Positions 5,799 through 16,103 of a stretch of DNA of 64,000 bases are shown here, piece after piece. The stretch comes from Solidesulfovibrio fructosivorans JJ] (GTDB lineage: Bacteria; Desulfobacterota; Desulfovibrionia; Desulfovibrionales; Desulfovibrionaceae): contig NZ_AECZ01000005.1 in assembly GCF_000179555.1 (NCBI RefSeq), forward strand, positions 1 through 64,000, written 5' to 3'. Position numbers and translations under genes: made by a program. The notes below the pieces were generated by a model. That model ran no database searches, was not told the DNA's origin, and saw only the letters and a program-made list of their open reading frames with translations. Numbering within the stretch: the first letter of the stretch is position 1; each line of letters opens with the position of its first letter.

Positions 5799-8585
5799 TT
5801 ATTTCGCGACGAACCTGATTTCCATTGTGGCCCGAAGGGTATTGATCCTCTCCGTTATTGCCCGTGCCTCCGCCGCATCCTGGTTTTTGGCCGCATGCTC
5901 CAACCCGCGATACAGTTCGGAAAGCGCCTGCAATTCATAGTTGCCGGCCGCGCCCTTCAATCCGTGGCCCAGACGGCGCAGCTCCTCGAAGTCCCCGTGC
6001 CGTATCGATCTGGCGATGGAGTCCATTTCCTGGTCGATCTCATCCAGGAATGCCGGCATCAGCTCCCGCAGGTCCGCATCGACTTCAATGCGTTCCGCGA
6101 TGACGGCGGCGGGCGGCGGGGGCGCGCACCGCGCGTTCTTCTGGCGTGTCCCAGGCCCTGACCGGGCGAGGTTGGGCGGGACGGTCCGTTCGATGGCCTG
6201 CACCAAGTCGCTTTTCCTGACCGGCTTGGACAAAAAGGCGTCGCAACCGGCCTGTAGGCTTTCTTCCTTGTGCTGGACAAAGGCATGGGCCGTCAGCGCG
6301 ATGATAGGCGTGCGGGGCAGCCCTCGGCCGCGCTCGAAGGCGCGGATCTCCCGGGTGGCGGCGAGTCCGTCCATCACCGGCATTTCCCTGTCCATGAGCA
6401 CGATATCGAATTGCCCGCCCGCCCGGGCATAGGTGTCGACGGCGACTTTCCCGTTGACCGCCTCGTCGATGTCTATCCCGGTTGTTTTGAGATAATGCTG
6501 AATGATCATGCGGTTGGCGGCGATGTCCTCGACAAGAAGCAGGCGCATGCCGTCCAGGTTTCCGGTCGGATTCCGCGCGCCCGCCAAATCCGCATGCCGC
6601 TCGGTCCGGCCCAGGATTTTTGAAAAGAGCGACCGCAAATCCGATCGTCTGATTGGCTTCGGCAACAAGCCGTCCAGATGCAGCTTTTTGGATTTGAGCC
6701 GGTTTTCGAAGGTATCGCTCGAGGTGTTGAGGATGATGTGCGGCGGCGCCTGGGGATGCAGCCGCCTGAGTTTCTCGGCCACCTCCATGCCGTCCATGCC
6801 GGGCATAAGCATATCCAGAAAGATGACGTCATAGGGCGTTCCTGATCCCTCGGCCTCATATGCGGCGGCCAGGGCCGCGGGTCCGTCTTCCGCCCAGGCC
6901 ACGGTAGCTCCCCACCGGTTCAGGTGGTCATGGAGCAACAACCGGTTCGTTTCGTTGTGATCCACGACCAATACCTTCACACCGGACAGCATGTTGGCGA
7001 CATGGGTGTCGGACGGGTCGTATGCCGGGGGCTCGTTCGTATGCTTGAGCCTGACGGTGAGGAGGAAGGTGGTGCCCGCACCCTCGTTGGATTCTATCCG
7101 GATTCCTCCGTCCATAAGTTCGATCAGCTTTTTGGATATGGCCAATCCAAGGCCGGTGCCGCCGAATTTACGCGTCGTCGACGTGTCGGCCTGGGAAAAG
7201 CTCTCGAACACCGACTCCTGCTTGTCCTTTGGAATGCCTATTCCGGTATCGCTGACGGTCACCAGGATCGTTTCCTTGTCCGCGGGCAGCGGGCCGGGAA
7301 GAATATGGAGTGTGACTTCGCCGTGCTCGGTGAATTTGATGGCATTGCTTAGCAAATTGATGAGAATTTGTTGCAGCCGGGTCGGATCGCCGAGGACATG
7401 TCGGTGTACTTCAGGAGCCACCCAGCAGGTCAATTTCAGTCCTTTTTCCTGGGCCTTGAGGCCAAGAATGCGGCCGATCCCCTCCACAAGGTCGATGAGG
7501 TCGAACGGAACGCACTCAAGATCCACTTGCCCGGCTTCGATCTTGGAAAAATCGAGGATGTCGTTGATAATGGCAAGAAGCATTTCACCGGAAGAATGCA
7601 ATGTTTGAACATAGTTTTTCTGGTCGAAATCCAACGATGTCTCTTCGAGAAGTTCGCTCATACCGAGTATGGAATTCATTGGTGTCCGTATTTCGTGGCT
7701 CATACGGGCAAGAAATTCTGATTTTGCTCTCGTTGCGGCTTCCGCGGCAAGCTTTGCCCTGTGCAGCTCCTGTTCGACCATCTTGCGTTCCGTAACATTG
7801 CGCATGCACTCGACGGCGCCGACGATATTTCCGGAACTGTCTTTGAGTGGCGCGGCCACACCCCAAAGGTAGGCCCCTTTCCCGCCGAATGCATTTGGTG
7901 TATAAATTTCACCAAAAAGCATTTCTCCCTTTCGTTGCACAAACGTATATTGCTCTATAGGGACCCGGTCGTCCAAGACCCAGTCGATAAGAATTGGCCT
8001 TCTTTCATTGTAGAACGGTAGCGCATATTCGTAATTCCCTTTTCCAACGATAGCTTCCTTTTTCACCTCCGTAACGTCTTCAATGGCTTTATTCCAAACG
8101 ACGATGATGCCGTCCTTGTCCACGATCATGGTCGGTTCTGGTAAAAATTCAATGATGTCGGTCAATTGTCGAATGGAGTCCTGCAAATACCTTTCCCGCT
8201 GCCGTGTTGCGGTCACATCGCGAAAAATCCAAAGGCGGCCGTCTTGCCCGGCTCCCGGAAAAAGAGCGGCGGTGCGGATCTCGATGACCCTGCCGTCCTT
8301 TAACGACAACACAACGGGGGCGGCCTTTTCGCCGTCACCCGTGTTGGGTGCGAAGTCCTCGGGATAGACCTTTCCCGATGCGCAACCGTCAAGCTGGGCG
8401 GTGATGCTATCGAAAAATGCAGCCGTGTCACTGCCAAGGAGGGCGGGATCGTCCAGATTCCACATGGCGCGAAACCTGTCGTTGCAGACCATTATCCGCC
8501 CGAACTTGTCCGCGGCAAGAATGCTGTCTTCCAATGCCTCTACAAGGGCTTTCAAGAACTCGGCTGAACAATGAATATCAGGCAT
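5799..8585 (-). CDS. Hybrid sensor histidine kinase (PAS-PAS-HisKA-HATPase-REC-REC-Hpt)
   Basis: About 928 residues and no membrane segment, so a cytoplasmic sensor. Two PAS domains (about 8-130 and 138-270) precede the dimerisation domain with MSHEIRTP (phospho-His H297) and the ATPase domain (DTGIGIP, FGGTGLGLAISKKL). Two receivers follow: the first (about 536-658) has D591 but reads VVDHNE, so one of the usual two acidic residues is His; the second (about 681-800) is canonical with VLMDREMP (D732). The C-terminal Hpt domain has GHGLKGAAGN with H874. This is a complete phosphorelay in one chain. ATG 8585 is preferred because AAGG lies 7 bases upstream; ATG 8615 would add 10 residues. A diguanylate-cyclase regulator lies immediately upstream on the same strand and is a possible output. 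Confidence 0.92.
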   Translation of the reverse strand: MPDIHCSAEFLKALVEALEDSILAADKFGRIMVCNDRFRAMWNLDDPALLGSDTAAFFDSITAQLDGCASGKVYPEDFAPNTGDGEKAAPVVLSLKDGRVIEIRTAALFPGAGQDGRLWIFRDVTATRQRERYLQDSIRQLTDIIEFLPEPTMIVDKDGIIVVWNKAIEDVTEVKKEAIVGKGNYEYALPFYNERRPILIDWVLDDRVPIEQYTFVQRKGEMLFGEIYTPNAFGGKGAYLWGVAAPLKDSSGNIVGAVECMRNVTERKMVEQELHRAKLAAEAATRAKSEFLARMSHEIRTPMNSILGMSELLEETSLDFDQKNYVQTLHSSGEMLLAIINDILDFSKIEAGQVDLECVPFDLIDLVEGIGRILGLKAQEKGLKLTCWVAPEVHRHVLGDPTRLQQILINLLSNAIKFTEHGEVTLHILPGPLPADKETILVTVSDTGIGIPKDKQESVFESFSQADTSTTRKFGGTGLGLAISKKLIELMDGGIRIESNEGAGTTFLLTVRLKHTNEPPAYDPSDTHVANMLSGVKVLVVDHNETNRLLLHDHLNRWGATVAWAEDGPAALAAAYEAEGSGTPYDVIFLDMLMPGMDGMEVAEKLRRLHPQAPPHIILNTSSDTFENRLKSKKLHLDGLLPKPIRRSDLRSLFSKILGRTERHADLAGARNPTGNLDGMRLLLVEDIAANRMIIQHYLKTTGIDIDEAVNGKVAVDTYARAGGQFDIVLMDREMPVMDGLAATREIRAFERGRGLPRTPIIALTAHAFVQHKEESLQAGCDAFLSKPVRKSDLVQAIERTVPPNLARSGPGTRQKNARCAPPPPAAVIAERIEVDADLRELMPAFLDEIDQEMDSIARSIRHGDFEELRRLGHGLKGAAGNYELQALSELYRGLEHAAKNQDAAEARAITERINTLRATMEIRFVAK

Positions 8586-8651
8586 CACTCCGCCTTTGTC
8601 TGTTGCAGCGGGCATGGTCTCGATCAGGAGCGGGACGTCTTCCCAAAAAAG

Positions 8652-9554
8652 TTACCCAGCGGTTTTGACGGTATTTCGTCCCTCTTCCTTGGCTCGGTAC
8701 AAGGCCTGATCGGCCGCGTCGATGATCTCGCCCGGTCCGTGATTCCTTTCGGGGTAGGATGTCGCGACTCCCAGGCTGACCGTCACATGGGGAGCCACGC
8801 TGGAATGCTCGTGGGGGATTGCCAAAGAGGAAATACGCAAGCGTATCGTGTCGGACGCGTCCAATGCGCCTTGGGTATCGGTGCCGGGGAGTATGACCGC
8901 GAACTCTTCCCCGCCGTAACGGGCGACGAAATCGGCGGCGCGCCGCACGCTCTCCTTCAAAGACCAACCCACCCGGCGCAGGCAGTCGTCGCCTTGTTGA
9001 TGTCCGTAGTTGTCATTGTATTTCTTGAAGAAATCTATATCCAGGAGGATCAGGGACAAAGGCGCTCCATTGCGTTGCGCCCGACGCCATTCCTTGTCCA
9101 GGACCGCATCGAATCTGCGGCGGTTCGGAATGGCGGTCAAACTGTCGATGAAAGCCTGTTCCTCCAAAAGGTCGCGGGCACGTTTTAATTCGATGTGGTT
9201 TCGAATGCGGGCTTTGACGATGGGCATACGGAATGGTTTGCGGATATAATCCACGGCGCCGAGGTCCAGTCCCTTGGCCTCGTCCTCGTCTTCGTCCAGG
9301 CTGGTAATGAAGATGACTGGAATCTTGCGACTGCGTTCATCATCCTTGAGCTGGCGACAGGTTTCGAAACCATCCATTCCCGGCATGAGTATATCCAATA
9401 AAATCAGATCGGGTTGCTGTGCATGCACGACCTCCAAGGCCTCCATGCCGCTTGTTGCGGTCAGGCATTCGTATTCACCCGACAACTTCTTCGCAAGCAG
9501 ACGCGTGTTGGCCCTCATGTCATCGACGATCAGGATTTTCTTAGGAGGCAGCAC
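8652..9554 (-). CDS. Response regulator with GGDEF (diguanylate cyclase) output
   Basis: About 300 residues: a receiver domain (about 5-122; KKILIVDDM at the start, phospho-acceptor D54 in LILLDILMPG), a helical linker, then a GGDEF domain with active-site GGEEF (about 214-218). The product inhibition site RAAD lies five residues before it (RxxD), so feedback control by c-di-GMP is expected. The enzyme makes c-di-GMP from two GTP. I chose the GTG at 9554 because AAAGGAG precedes it by 7 bases; the longer reading to 9599 would need a TTG start without a site. It is 66 bases upstream of the hybrid kinase gene on the same strand, so the kinase may phosphorylate it (inference). Confidence 0.9.
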   Translation of the reverse strand: MLPPKKILIVDDMRANTRLLAKKLSGEYECLTATSGMEALEVVHAQQPDLILLDILMPGMDGFETCRQLKDDERSRKIPVIFITSLDEDEDEAKGLDLGAVDYIRKPFRMPIVKARIRNHIELKRARDLLEEQAFIDSLTAIPNRRRFDAVLDKEWRRAQRNGAPLSLILLDIDFFKKYNDNYGHQQGDDCLRRVGWSLKESVRRAADFVARYGGEEFAVILPGTDTQGALDASDTIRLRISSLAIPHEHSSVAPHVTVSLGVATSYPERNHGPGEIIDAADQALYRAKEEGRNTVKTAG

Positions 9555-9962
9555 AGGGATACTCCTTTGCGATGGTCCGGAATATACGAGGTGCGGCAAA
9601 CATGCCTTTGCTCCTTCTTCCTTCGGATTCCCGTGTCGTTATTTTGAAAATATCATGGAGTCCAGTATCGCTTGCGCGTGAGTCGTCTGATTGGCGGCCA
9701 TAGTGTTCATATGTCCGAAAGCCGAGGAGCGTCAAAAGTCGGAGGCCTCCGTTTTTCCCTTCCCCCGTATTCCTCCTCTTGCCCGGGCGTTGCGCGGCGG
9801 ACGTCCAAACGATAAGAACGCGCATTACATGCGCGCCCGGTGGACCGGGCGGGAACGGGGGGACATGGGTGGCGTGCGCCATGAATACCCGGTGTCAGGA
9901 CGCGTCCCGTCGACGCGGACCGAAGCCGGGCCTTGACGTTGCGGCAGGGGAAGGTTGCGGTC
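9555..9962. other. Divergent intergenic region
   Basis: About 400 bases between the GGDEF regulator (-) and the glycosyltransferase (+). I see no convincing gene. It contains a short CGGAGGCCTCCG palindrome followed by TTTTT near 9745, a weak terminator candidate at best, and a good Shine-Dalgarno stretch (AGGGGAAGG) just before 9963. Promoters must lie here but I cannot place them with confidence. Confidence 0.5.
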
Positions 9963-12900
9963 ATGCGGGTTGACCGGCGTCGGCTTATCACGGCCCTGGT
10001 TGTTCTGGCCTTGCTGGCCGGGCTTTTCGCCACCCGGCTCTGGCGCATCGACGCAGCTTCCCTATGGGAGGACGACTACCTCAATCTGGACCGGGCGCTT
10101 ATGCCCCTGGCCGGCATGGCCGCCGTCCAGAAGTGGCAGGGCCCGGCGGACACCATTTTCGATTTCCAGCCACCGCTTGTCTACGCCGCGCAGCATCTGG
10201 CCCTGGCCATCCATCAAAGCTCGCTGGCCGCGCGCTTGCCGAGCCTTTTGGCCTCGCTGCTGACGCCGCTCGGGCTGTGGCTGCTCGGCCGACGCCTGTT
10301 CGGTCCGGCCGTCGGGCTCGTCGCCACGGTCCTGTGCACCTTCCTGCTCTATCCGCTCAATTACGCCCAGGCCATCAAAACTTACGCGCTGCTGCTTTGT
10401 CTGGCCGTGTATTCCCTGTGGCTCATTGCCCGGGCCGTGGCGGTGGGGGATCGGAAATCATGGATCGCCTACGGTGGCTGTGCGCTTGCGCTGCTTTATA
10501 CCGGCTACCAGGGCCTACCCGTTTTCGCCGCCGAGAGCCTTTGGGCCGGGGTGATGCTGTGGCGACGACGGCCGGCCGAGGGACATGCCGGCCTCTTGCG
10601 CCGGTTGTCGCCGCTTCTGGTCACGGGGGCGGTGGTCACCGCGGCCTATCTGCCGTGGTTGCAGGCGGTCTTTTTTGTCAGGGATTTCTTGTACGATCCG
10701 GCCATCCGGCCCTGGGCCGGGCTTGATTTCACCTTTGCCGGCAAAATCCTGCGCGGATTTATCGGCCCCGATACGGACGTGCCGACGGCCTTTGTCGTTG
10801 CCTGGTGCATCGCCCTGATCCTTGGCCTCGGGGACGGCCTGCGCCGACGCCAATGGGCGGAAACGGGGCTGTTGGCCCTGACGGCCGGGACAACAAGTCT
10901 GGCCCTGGTCAGCTCCCATGGGCTGTTGCGCCAGATCCTCGAGGCCCGCCATGGCGTCACGGTTTTTCCGTCCCTGGTCCTTTGGGCGTCTTGCGGCGTG
11001 GTCGTTTGCGGCCAAATCGCCATCCGGGCCTTGTCCCGCTTTCGCTTTGGTCGTCAGGCCGGGATAACCGCCGGGGCTTTGGCCTGTCTGGTCCTTTTGT
11101 GGCCGAGTCTGGTCGGGTATCGGGATTTCTACCACCGCTCCATGAGCCTCGACCGGGAATTTTTCCACTGGCTGGACGATGTGCGCGGCGATGCCGACGC
11201 CTTGGAGTTTCAGGGCTATAAGCGCAATACCCGCCGCTTTGCCGCCGGCTGGTATCTGCCCGGGCGCTTCGGCGAGGCCGGGACCTTCGCCGCCCCGGGC
11301 TATCGCCGCATTCTCGTCAGCGACACCTTCTACACCGACGCCGCCGCCAGGCGGCCACGTCCCGTCGGCGTGCCGCTCGGAGAATTCGGCGCGCTTTTTA
11401 CCACCACTCGCGTCGCCCTTGTCCCGGCAGCCAGCCGCGCCCCCCTGGTCATGGACCCGGGGCCGGACGGCATCTGGTGCTATAAGGACGATTTTCGGGA
11501 CAGGCGATTTTACGCCGACGCCCTAAGCGCCGCCAACACGACCCTCGATACCGAACTCGGCATGCTGCGCCCGGCGCGATATTCCAGGCCCGCATCCGCC
11601 ACCTGGGCCTTCGAGGTCCCGCCCGGCACGACGCTTTCCAAACTGCGTCTGACGGTCACGGCCGCGCTTTTCAAGCAGCATCCGACCGTGGCGTCCGATT
11701 CCGAATTGATCGTCGCCGCCGGAGCGAACCGGGACCACATGACCGATCTCGGCGTCATTGGTCAGGAGGCATTTCCCGTGAAGGACGGCCGGCCGGTCAC
11801 GACGTCGAGCCCCTTTTTCGATGAGATGGGCTTTTACCATGGCCGATGCCGGAAGGTGGCGGTGGATTATGCCGTGCCGGCGGACCTTGCCGCCTCGGGC
11901 CGGGTGTATGTGCGCGTGTCCTATCAGCCCGGGCACAAGGAAGGATTTCTCAATCTCGCCGGCCTGGCGGTGACCGCCGACCTGTCGGGAAAAGCCGCCG
12001 CACTGGGCGCGGAAAGTCCCCTGGCCATCCAGGCCAGGCATTTGTTGCGCAATGTCCGGGCCGTGCCCTGGCGCGAAGTGGATGACGGCACGGATGTCGG
12101 GCTGTTCGCCTTTGCCGCGCCGGAATTCGACGGGCTGGCCGGCCTCGGCCTGCCCGTGGGCACCTCGGAGGAGGGCGAAGCCTTTCGCGCGGCCCATCCC
12201 GGGCTCTCTCCGGTGGCCGTCCTGCACGATCGGGCGGGGACGATTGCCCTTTCCGTCTACGATTCGACCCTGACCTCCCCGGGCATCGGGCTTTCGGCCA
12301 AAACGCCCGAGCGCCGTATTCGCGGGCTGCCGGATTTCGGCAAGGAGCCGGCCTCGCTACGCCTGACCGGGACCATTTCCATCCCGACCCTGCGTCTTGG
12401 CGCAACCAGCCTGACCATTCCGGTTCTGGCCCCGGCCGGAAGCACCCTGACCCTGACTCCGGGCGGCAAAGGACGCATCACCTTCGTTCCGGATTGGACC
12501 GGTCCCGCCTCCCGCCTGACCGCGCCCATGAGCTACGCGCGCGACGTGACGCCCTCGAAGCTGGAGCGGGGGGCGCTGACCTGCAAGGTGGGTTGCAACT
12601 GCGCCTTCGCCTACACCTTCGCCTCGGCTCTGCCCATAACCGAACTGCGCCTGCGCGCCTTTCCCCTCGTCTACGCCAACCCCTGCCGCAAGTGCGAACC
12701 CAACCGGGCCACCGTGGCCGTGTCCACGGATGGCGGTAAGACCTACCGGCCCCTGGTCGAGGAGACGGGCGGCGAGGAGTGCACCTGGACGCCGGCCGGC
12801 GCCTACTCCTACCGGCGGCTGCGCCTCGATCCGCCGGCCAAAACCGTGATCGTCGCCTTCAAGTTGCAGCAGGGGGAACAGGCCGGGTTTCTCTCTCCGT

Positions 12901-13082
12901 CCTGGAACGTGGACGACATGTATATCGAGGCCGATCTCGACGCGCGGGCGCTGCCGCCGCTGCACCTCTCCGGCCCGGACCTCCACGTGTCGCTGACCAA
13001 TCCCGAAAGGAACGACTTCGCGCTCTTCCTGCGCCCCGGCCCCTGGCCGTTCTCGTCGCGTACGGCGCAGCCGGAGTTTTAG
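9963..13082 (+). CDS. GT-C-type membrane glycosyltransferase (GT39/PMT-like) with large exported domain
   Basis: About 1039 residues. Residues 1-390 form a polytopic membrane part like the ArnT/PMT_2 glycosyltransferases: a first helix (LITALVVLALLAGLF), then the periplasmic loop with LWEDDYLNL carrying the acidic pair expected of the catalytic site (E36-D38), and roughly nine further hydrophobic segments. Such enzymes use a polyprenyl-phosphate sugar. The remaining 650 residues have no obvious membrane helix, look beta-rich, and contain two cysteine clusters (CKVGCNC and NPCRKC near 875-905) plus VAVSTDGGKTY. The acceptor is unknown. The gene stands alone, followed by a hairpin terminator. 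ATG 9963 has AGGGGAAGG upstream; the frame extends to a TTG at 9933. Confidence 0.8.
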   Translation: MRVDRRRLITALVVLALLAGLFATRLWRIDAASLWEDDYLNLDRALMPLAGMAAVQKWQGPADTIFDFQPPLVYAAQHLALAIHQSSLAARLPSLLASLLTPLGLWLLGRRLFGPAVGLVATVLCTFLLYPLNYAQAIKTYALLLCLAVYSLWLIARAVAVGDRKSWIAYGGCALALLYTGYQGLPVFAAESLWAGVMLWRRRPAEGHAGLLRRLSPLLVTGAVVTAAYLPWLQAVFFVRDFLYDPAIRPWAGLDFTFAGKILRGFIGPDTDVPTAFVVAWCIALILGLGDGLRRRQWAETGLLALTAGTTSLALVSSHGLLRQILEARHGVTVFPSLVLWASCGVVVCGQIAIRALSRFRFGRQAGITAGALACLVLLWPSLVGYRDFYHRSMSLDREFFHWLDDVRGDADALEFQGYKRNTRRFAAGWYLPGRFGEAGTFAAPGYRRILVSDTFYTDAAARRPRPVGVPLGEFGALFTTTRVALVPAASRAPLVMDPGPDGIWCYKDDFRDRRFYADALSAANTTLDTELGMLRPARYSRPASATWAFEVPPGTTLSKLRLTVTAALFKQHPTVASDSELIVAAGANRDHMTDLGVIGQEAFPVKDGRPVTTSSPFFDEMGFYHGRCRKVAVDYAVPADLAASGRVYVRVSYQPGHKEGFLNLAGLAVTADLSGKAAALGAESPLAIQARHLLRNVRAVPWREVDDGTDVGLFAFAAPEFDGLAGLGLPVGTSEEGEAFRAAHPGLSPVAVLHDRAGTIALSVYDSTLTSPGIGLSAKTPERRIRGLPDFGKEPASLRLTGTISIPTLRLGATSLTIPVLAPAGSTLTLTPGGKGRITFVPDWTGPASRLTAPMSYARDVTPSKLERGALTCKVGCNCAFAYTFASALPITELRLRAFPLVYANPCRKCEPNRATVAVSTDGGKTYRPLVEETGGEECTWTPAGAYSYRRLRLDPPAKTVIVAFKLQQGEQAGFLSPSWNVDDMYIEADLDARALPPLHLSGPDLHVSLTNPERNDFALFLRPGPWPFSSRTAQPEF

Positions 13083-13103
13083 GAGGGGGAAGAGAATGCG
13101 AGA

Positions 13104-13133
13104 GGGGAACCCTTTTTGAAAAAAGGGTTCCCC
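13104..13133 (+). terminator. Terminator of the glycosyltransferase gene
   Basis: GGGGAACCCTTTTT (13104-13117) pairs perfectly with AAAAAGGGTTCCCC (13120-13133), 21 bases after the stop codon, followed by a C-rich tail ending CCCCAAAACGTTT. Confidence 0.8.
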
Positions 13134-13226
13134 GCTCGCGCTCTCCCCTCCCCAAAACGTTTAACGGTTACAGGTGGGATACTGCTAACAATTTGTAACT
13201 GTTAGAAGTCTTTGGAAGGGGGGCCT

Positions 13227-13260
13227 GGGGGGAAACTTTTCTTCAGAAAAGTTTCCCCCC
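13227..13260 (-). terminator. Terminator of the frd-fum-nfn-mae operon
   Basis: GGGGGGAAACTTTTCT (13227-13242) pairs with AGAAAAGTTTCCCCCC (13245-13260), 17 bases past the malic enzyme stop codon. On the minus strand the tail reads CCCCCCTTCCAAAGACTTC, the same module as at position 28. Confidence 0.8.
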
Positions 13261-13277
13261 AGTTCCTTTCGGCTTTT

Positions 13278-14597
<1,320 letters not shown>

Positions 14598-14624
14598 GTG
14601 TGGACTCCTTGGATGGTTTGGTGC

Positions 14625-16103
14625 TTAAGCGTCGGCGGGATCATCCGCCGCGCGGGCCTGTGGCGGATCGGCCGCGGCCGCCCCGAGCAGGCGTTCGGCA
14701 ATGGCTTTGGCCGCCCGGCGGCCGGCGCCCATGGCCGAAATGACCGTGGCCGCGCCGGTGACGATGTCGCCGCCGGCGAAGACGTTGCGTATGGAGGTTT
14801 CGCCGGTTTCCGGGTCCGCCGTGATGTAGCCCCGGCGGTACGTGGAAAGGCCCGGCGTGGACTGGCTGATCAGCGGGTTGGCTCCGGTGCCGACGGCCAC
14901 GATGGCCATGTCGGCCTCCAGCGTACAGGTGTCGCCCTGGCAGGCGACCGGCGCGCAGCGGCCCGAATCGTCGGGCTCGCCGAGCATCATCTTCTGCATG
15001 GCGATGGCCGTCAGCCGTCCCTTGTCGTCCCCGATGAATTCCAGCGGGGCGTTGAGGCACAGGATTTCCAGCCCTTCTTCCTTGGCGTGGTGGAGTTCCT
15101 CGCGCCGGCAGGGCATTTCGTGCTCGGTGCGGCGGTAGGCCAGTGACACCTTTTCGGCCCCGAGGCGCATGGCCGTGCGGGCCGAGTCCATGGCCACGTT
15201 GCCGCCGCCGAAGACCACGACGTGCTTGCCGGGGAAGGTCGGGGTGTCCGTGGCCGGGAACTTGTAGGCCCGGCCGAGGTTGACGCGGGTCAGGTACTCG
15301 TTGGCCGAGAACACGCCGATCAGGTTTTCGCCCGGGATGCCGAGAAAGCGCGGCAGTCCCGCCCCGACGCCGATGAAGACGGCATCGTAGCCGGATTCGA
15401 GCAACTCGGGCACGGTGATGGTCTTGCCGCCGACCCAGTTGGTGCGAAACTCCACCCCGAGGGCCTTCATGGCCTGGACTTCCTGGCGCACCACGCCCTT
15501 TGGCAGCCGGAATTCCGGGATGCCGTAGACGAGCACGCCGCCGACCTCGTGCAGGGCCTCGAAGACCGTGACCGGAATGCCCCGGGCGGCCAGATAGCCG
15601 GCGCAGGTGAGGCTACTTGGCCCCGACCCGATGCAGGCGACCTTGAGATCGTCGCGGGCCATGGAGCAGGCCGGGGTGCCGGTCACCGTTTCGCAGGCCG
15701 ACCTGGCCAGGTACGAATCGGCCACGAACCGCTCGAGGCGGCCGATGGCCACGGGTTCGCCCTTTTTGCCCAGGATGCACGAACCTTCGCACTGGGTTTC
15801 CTGGGGACAGACACGGCCGCACACGGCCGGCAGGGAGTTGGTTTCGCGGATGACGCCGTAGGCGGCGTCGAGGTCGCCGGCCGCGACCTGTTTGATGAAT
15901 GCCGGGATGTCGATTTCCACCGGACAGCCTTTGCGGCAAGCCGGCTTCTTGCATTGGAGACAACGCGCGGCCTCGGCGGCGGCCATTTCGGGCGTGTAGC
16001 CGAGGGCGACTTCCTCGAAGTTGCGGGCCCGGACCTTGGGGTCCTGCTCGGGCATGGCGGTGCGGGGGGCCTTGGCCTTCTTACTTGGAGCAGTGGCATT
16101 CAT
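14625..16103 (-). CDS. nfnB: NfnB-type subunit of NADH-dependent ferredoxin:NADP oxidoreductase (GltD-like)
   Basis: A 492-residue flavoprotein of the glutamate synthase small chain family. Near the N terminus it carries cysteines for two [4Fe-4S] clusters (CLQCKKPACRKGCP and CGRVCPQETQCEGSC). It has an FAD motif (IGSGPSSLTCAGYLAARG) and an NADPH motif (VVFGGGNVAMDSARTAMRLG). With NfnA it forms the electron-bifurcating NADH-dependent reduced ferredoxin:NADP oxidoreductase, long known in this group as sulfide dehydrogenase SudA. No glutamate synthase large subunit gene is nearby, and the operon position argues for the Nfn role. Its start overlaps the end of nfnA by 23 bases. Confidence 0.9.
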   Translation of the reverse strand: MNATAPSKKAKAPRTAMPEQDPKVRARNFEEVALGYTPEMAAAEAARCLQCKKPACRKGCPVEIDIPAFIKQVAAGDLDAAYGVIRETNSLPAVCGRVCPQETQCEGSCILGKKGEPVAIGRLERFVADSYLARSACETVTGTPACSMARDDLKVACIGSGPSSLTCAGYLAARGIPVTVFEALHEVGGVLVYGIPEFRLPKGVVRQEVQAMKALGVEFRTNWVGGKTITVPELLESGYDAVFIGVGAGLPRFLGIPGENLIGVFSANEYLTRVNLGRAYKFPATDTPTFPGKHVVVFGGGNVAMDSARTAMRLGAEKVSLAYRRTEHEMPCRREELHHAKEEGLEILCLNAPLEFIGDDKGRLTAIAMQKMMLGEPDDSGRCAPVACQGDTCTLEADMAIVAVGTGANPLISQSTPGLSTYRRGYITADPETGETSIRNVFAGGDIVTGAATVISAMGAGRRAAKAIAERLLGAAAADPPQARAADDPADA

